Assembly: GCF_900148515.1 (NCBI RefSeq)
Contig: NZ_FRXN01000003.1
Span: 1 to 64,000, forward strand
Reading direction: 5' to 3'
DNA length: 64,000 nt
From: Algoriphagus zhangzhouensis
GTDB taxonomy: Bacteria; Bacteroidota; Bacteroidia; Cytophagales; Cyclobacteriaceae
The translations under genes were made by a program, and so were the position numbers. Shown piece by piece: positions 63,938 through 64,000 of the stretch. The notes beneath the pieces were generated by a model. The model was not told where the DNA came from. It saw only the letters and a program-made list of their open reading frames with translations, and did not search any database. How positions within the stretch are numbered: the stretch's first letter is position 1; each line of letters begins with the position of its first letter.

Positions 63938-64000
63938 TTATTCGGATTTAAGGCTTTTGACAGGGTTGGATCTGGCTGCAGAAAAAGCCTGATAGCTGAC
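63938..64000 (-). CDS. Orphan FtsX/MacB-type ABC permease 11 (C-terminal 20 residues only)
   Basis: The minus strand from the window edge reads VSYQAFSAARSNPVKSLKSE and then TAA at 63938. This is the family's standard C-terminus, compare NPVKSLKSE in permease 7. The rest lies beyond the right edge. The short distance to permease 10 (12 bp) shows the array continues as an operon. Confidence 0.85.
   Translation of the reverse strand, partial: VSYQAFSAARSNPVKSLKSE

Noticed and set aside
29108..64000. Permease array as a composite transposon or insertion-sequence product
   Set aside because: No transposase, terminal inverted repeats or target-site duplications are visible; the copies are diverged paralogues rather than near-identical units.
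1..64000. tRNA, rRNA or riboswitch genes
   Set aside because: No cloverleaf-compatible or conserved rRNA sequence and no riboswitch core was recognised by eye; a covariance-model scan would be needed to exclude small RNAs.

Overview
The window looks like a chromosome segment of a Bacteroidota bacterium of the order Cytophagales, most like Cyclobacteriaceae/Algoriphagus. This is inferred from the moderately AT-rich DNA, the abundance of ~800-residue FtsX/MacB-type permeases, TPR-containing NarL/LytS-style sensor kinases, DUF4347/thrombospondin-type-3 surface proteins, DUF1080 plus Gfo/Idh/MocA pairs, and weak Shine-Dalgarno sequences. No rRNA, tRNA, transposase, integrase or CRISPR array was seen.

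Layout. 1-5849 (-): the 5' part of a very large secreted multidomain protein (DUF4347, many thrombospondin type 3 calcium-binding modules, an Ig-like and a DUF11-like domain) that runs off the left edge. 5850-7175: 1.3 kb of AT-rich non-coding DNA with several inverted repeats. 7.2-10.8 kb: a small unknown protein and two secreted proteins. 11.0-13.6 kb: a TPR sensor kinase and its NarL-type regulator. 13.6-21.4 kb: housekeeping and envelope genes (PhoD-like phosphatase, EamA and CDF transporters, Fe-S uracil-DNA glycosylase, DUF2490, DUF4136 and OmpA-like proteins). 21.7-23.7 kb: an ABC ATPase-TolC operon without its own permease. 23.9-25.9 kb: a Gfo/Idh/MocA plus DUF1080 operon. 26.8-29.1 kb: a hybrid sensor kinase.

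From 29.1 kb to the right edge, ten complete and one partial ~800-residue FtsX/MacB permeases lie on the minus strand, plus a possible decayed twelfth. None has an ATPase beside it. They are interleaved with two beta-repeat envelope proteins (DUF4097 and DUF2807 types), a second TPR kinase/NarL regulator pair, and a bestrophin-like channel. Gaps between permeases carry a shared mosaic of degenerate leader repeats and a family of short palindromes related to CGRACA-N4-YGTYCG. The palindromes also occur upstream of the ATPase-TolC operon. A working hypothesis is that the single ATPase-TolC operon and many orphan permeases form an exchangeable, co-regulated envelope machinery.

Inserted in the array on the plus strand (46.2-49.0 kb) is a two-gene unit whose first protein fuses a plant-type [2Fe-2S] ferredoxin, a class III nucleotide cyclase and a bacterial globin. 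The second is a berberine-bridge-type FAD oxidoreductase. A perfect 16-bp palindrome precedes the unit. This fusion, with Gln in place of both usual purine-selecting cyclase residues, is the strongest candidate for a poorly described system: a redox- and gas-sensing cyclic-nucleotide synthase coupled to a flavin oxidase.
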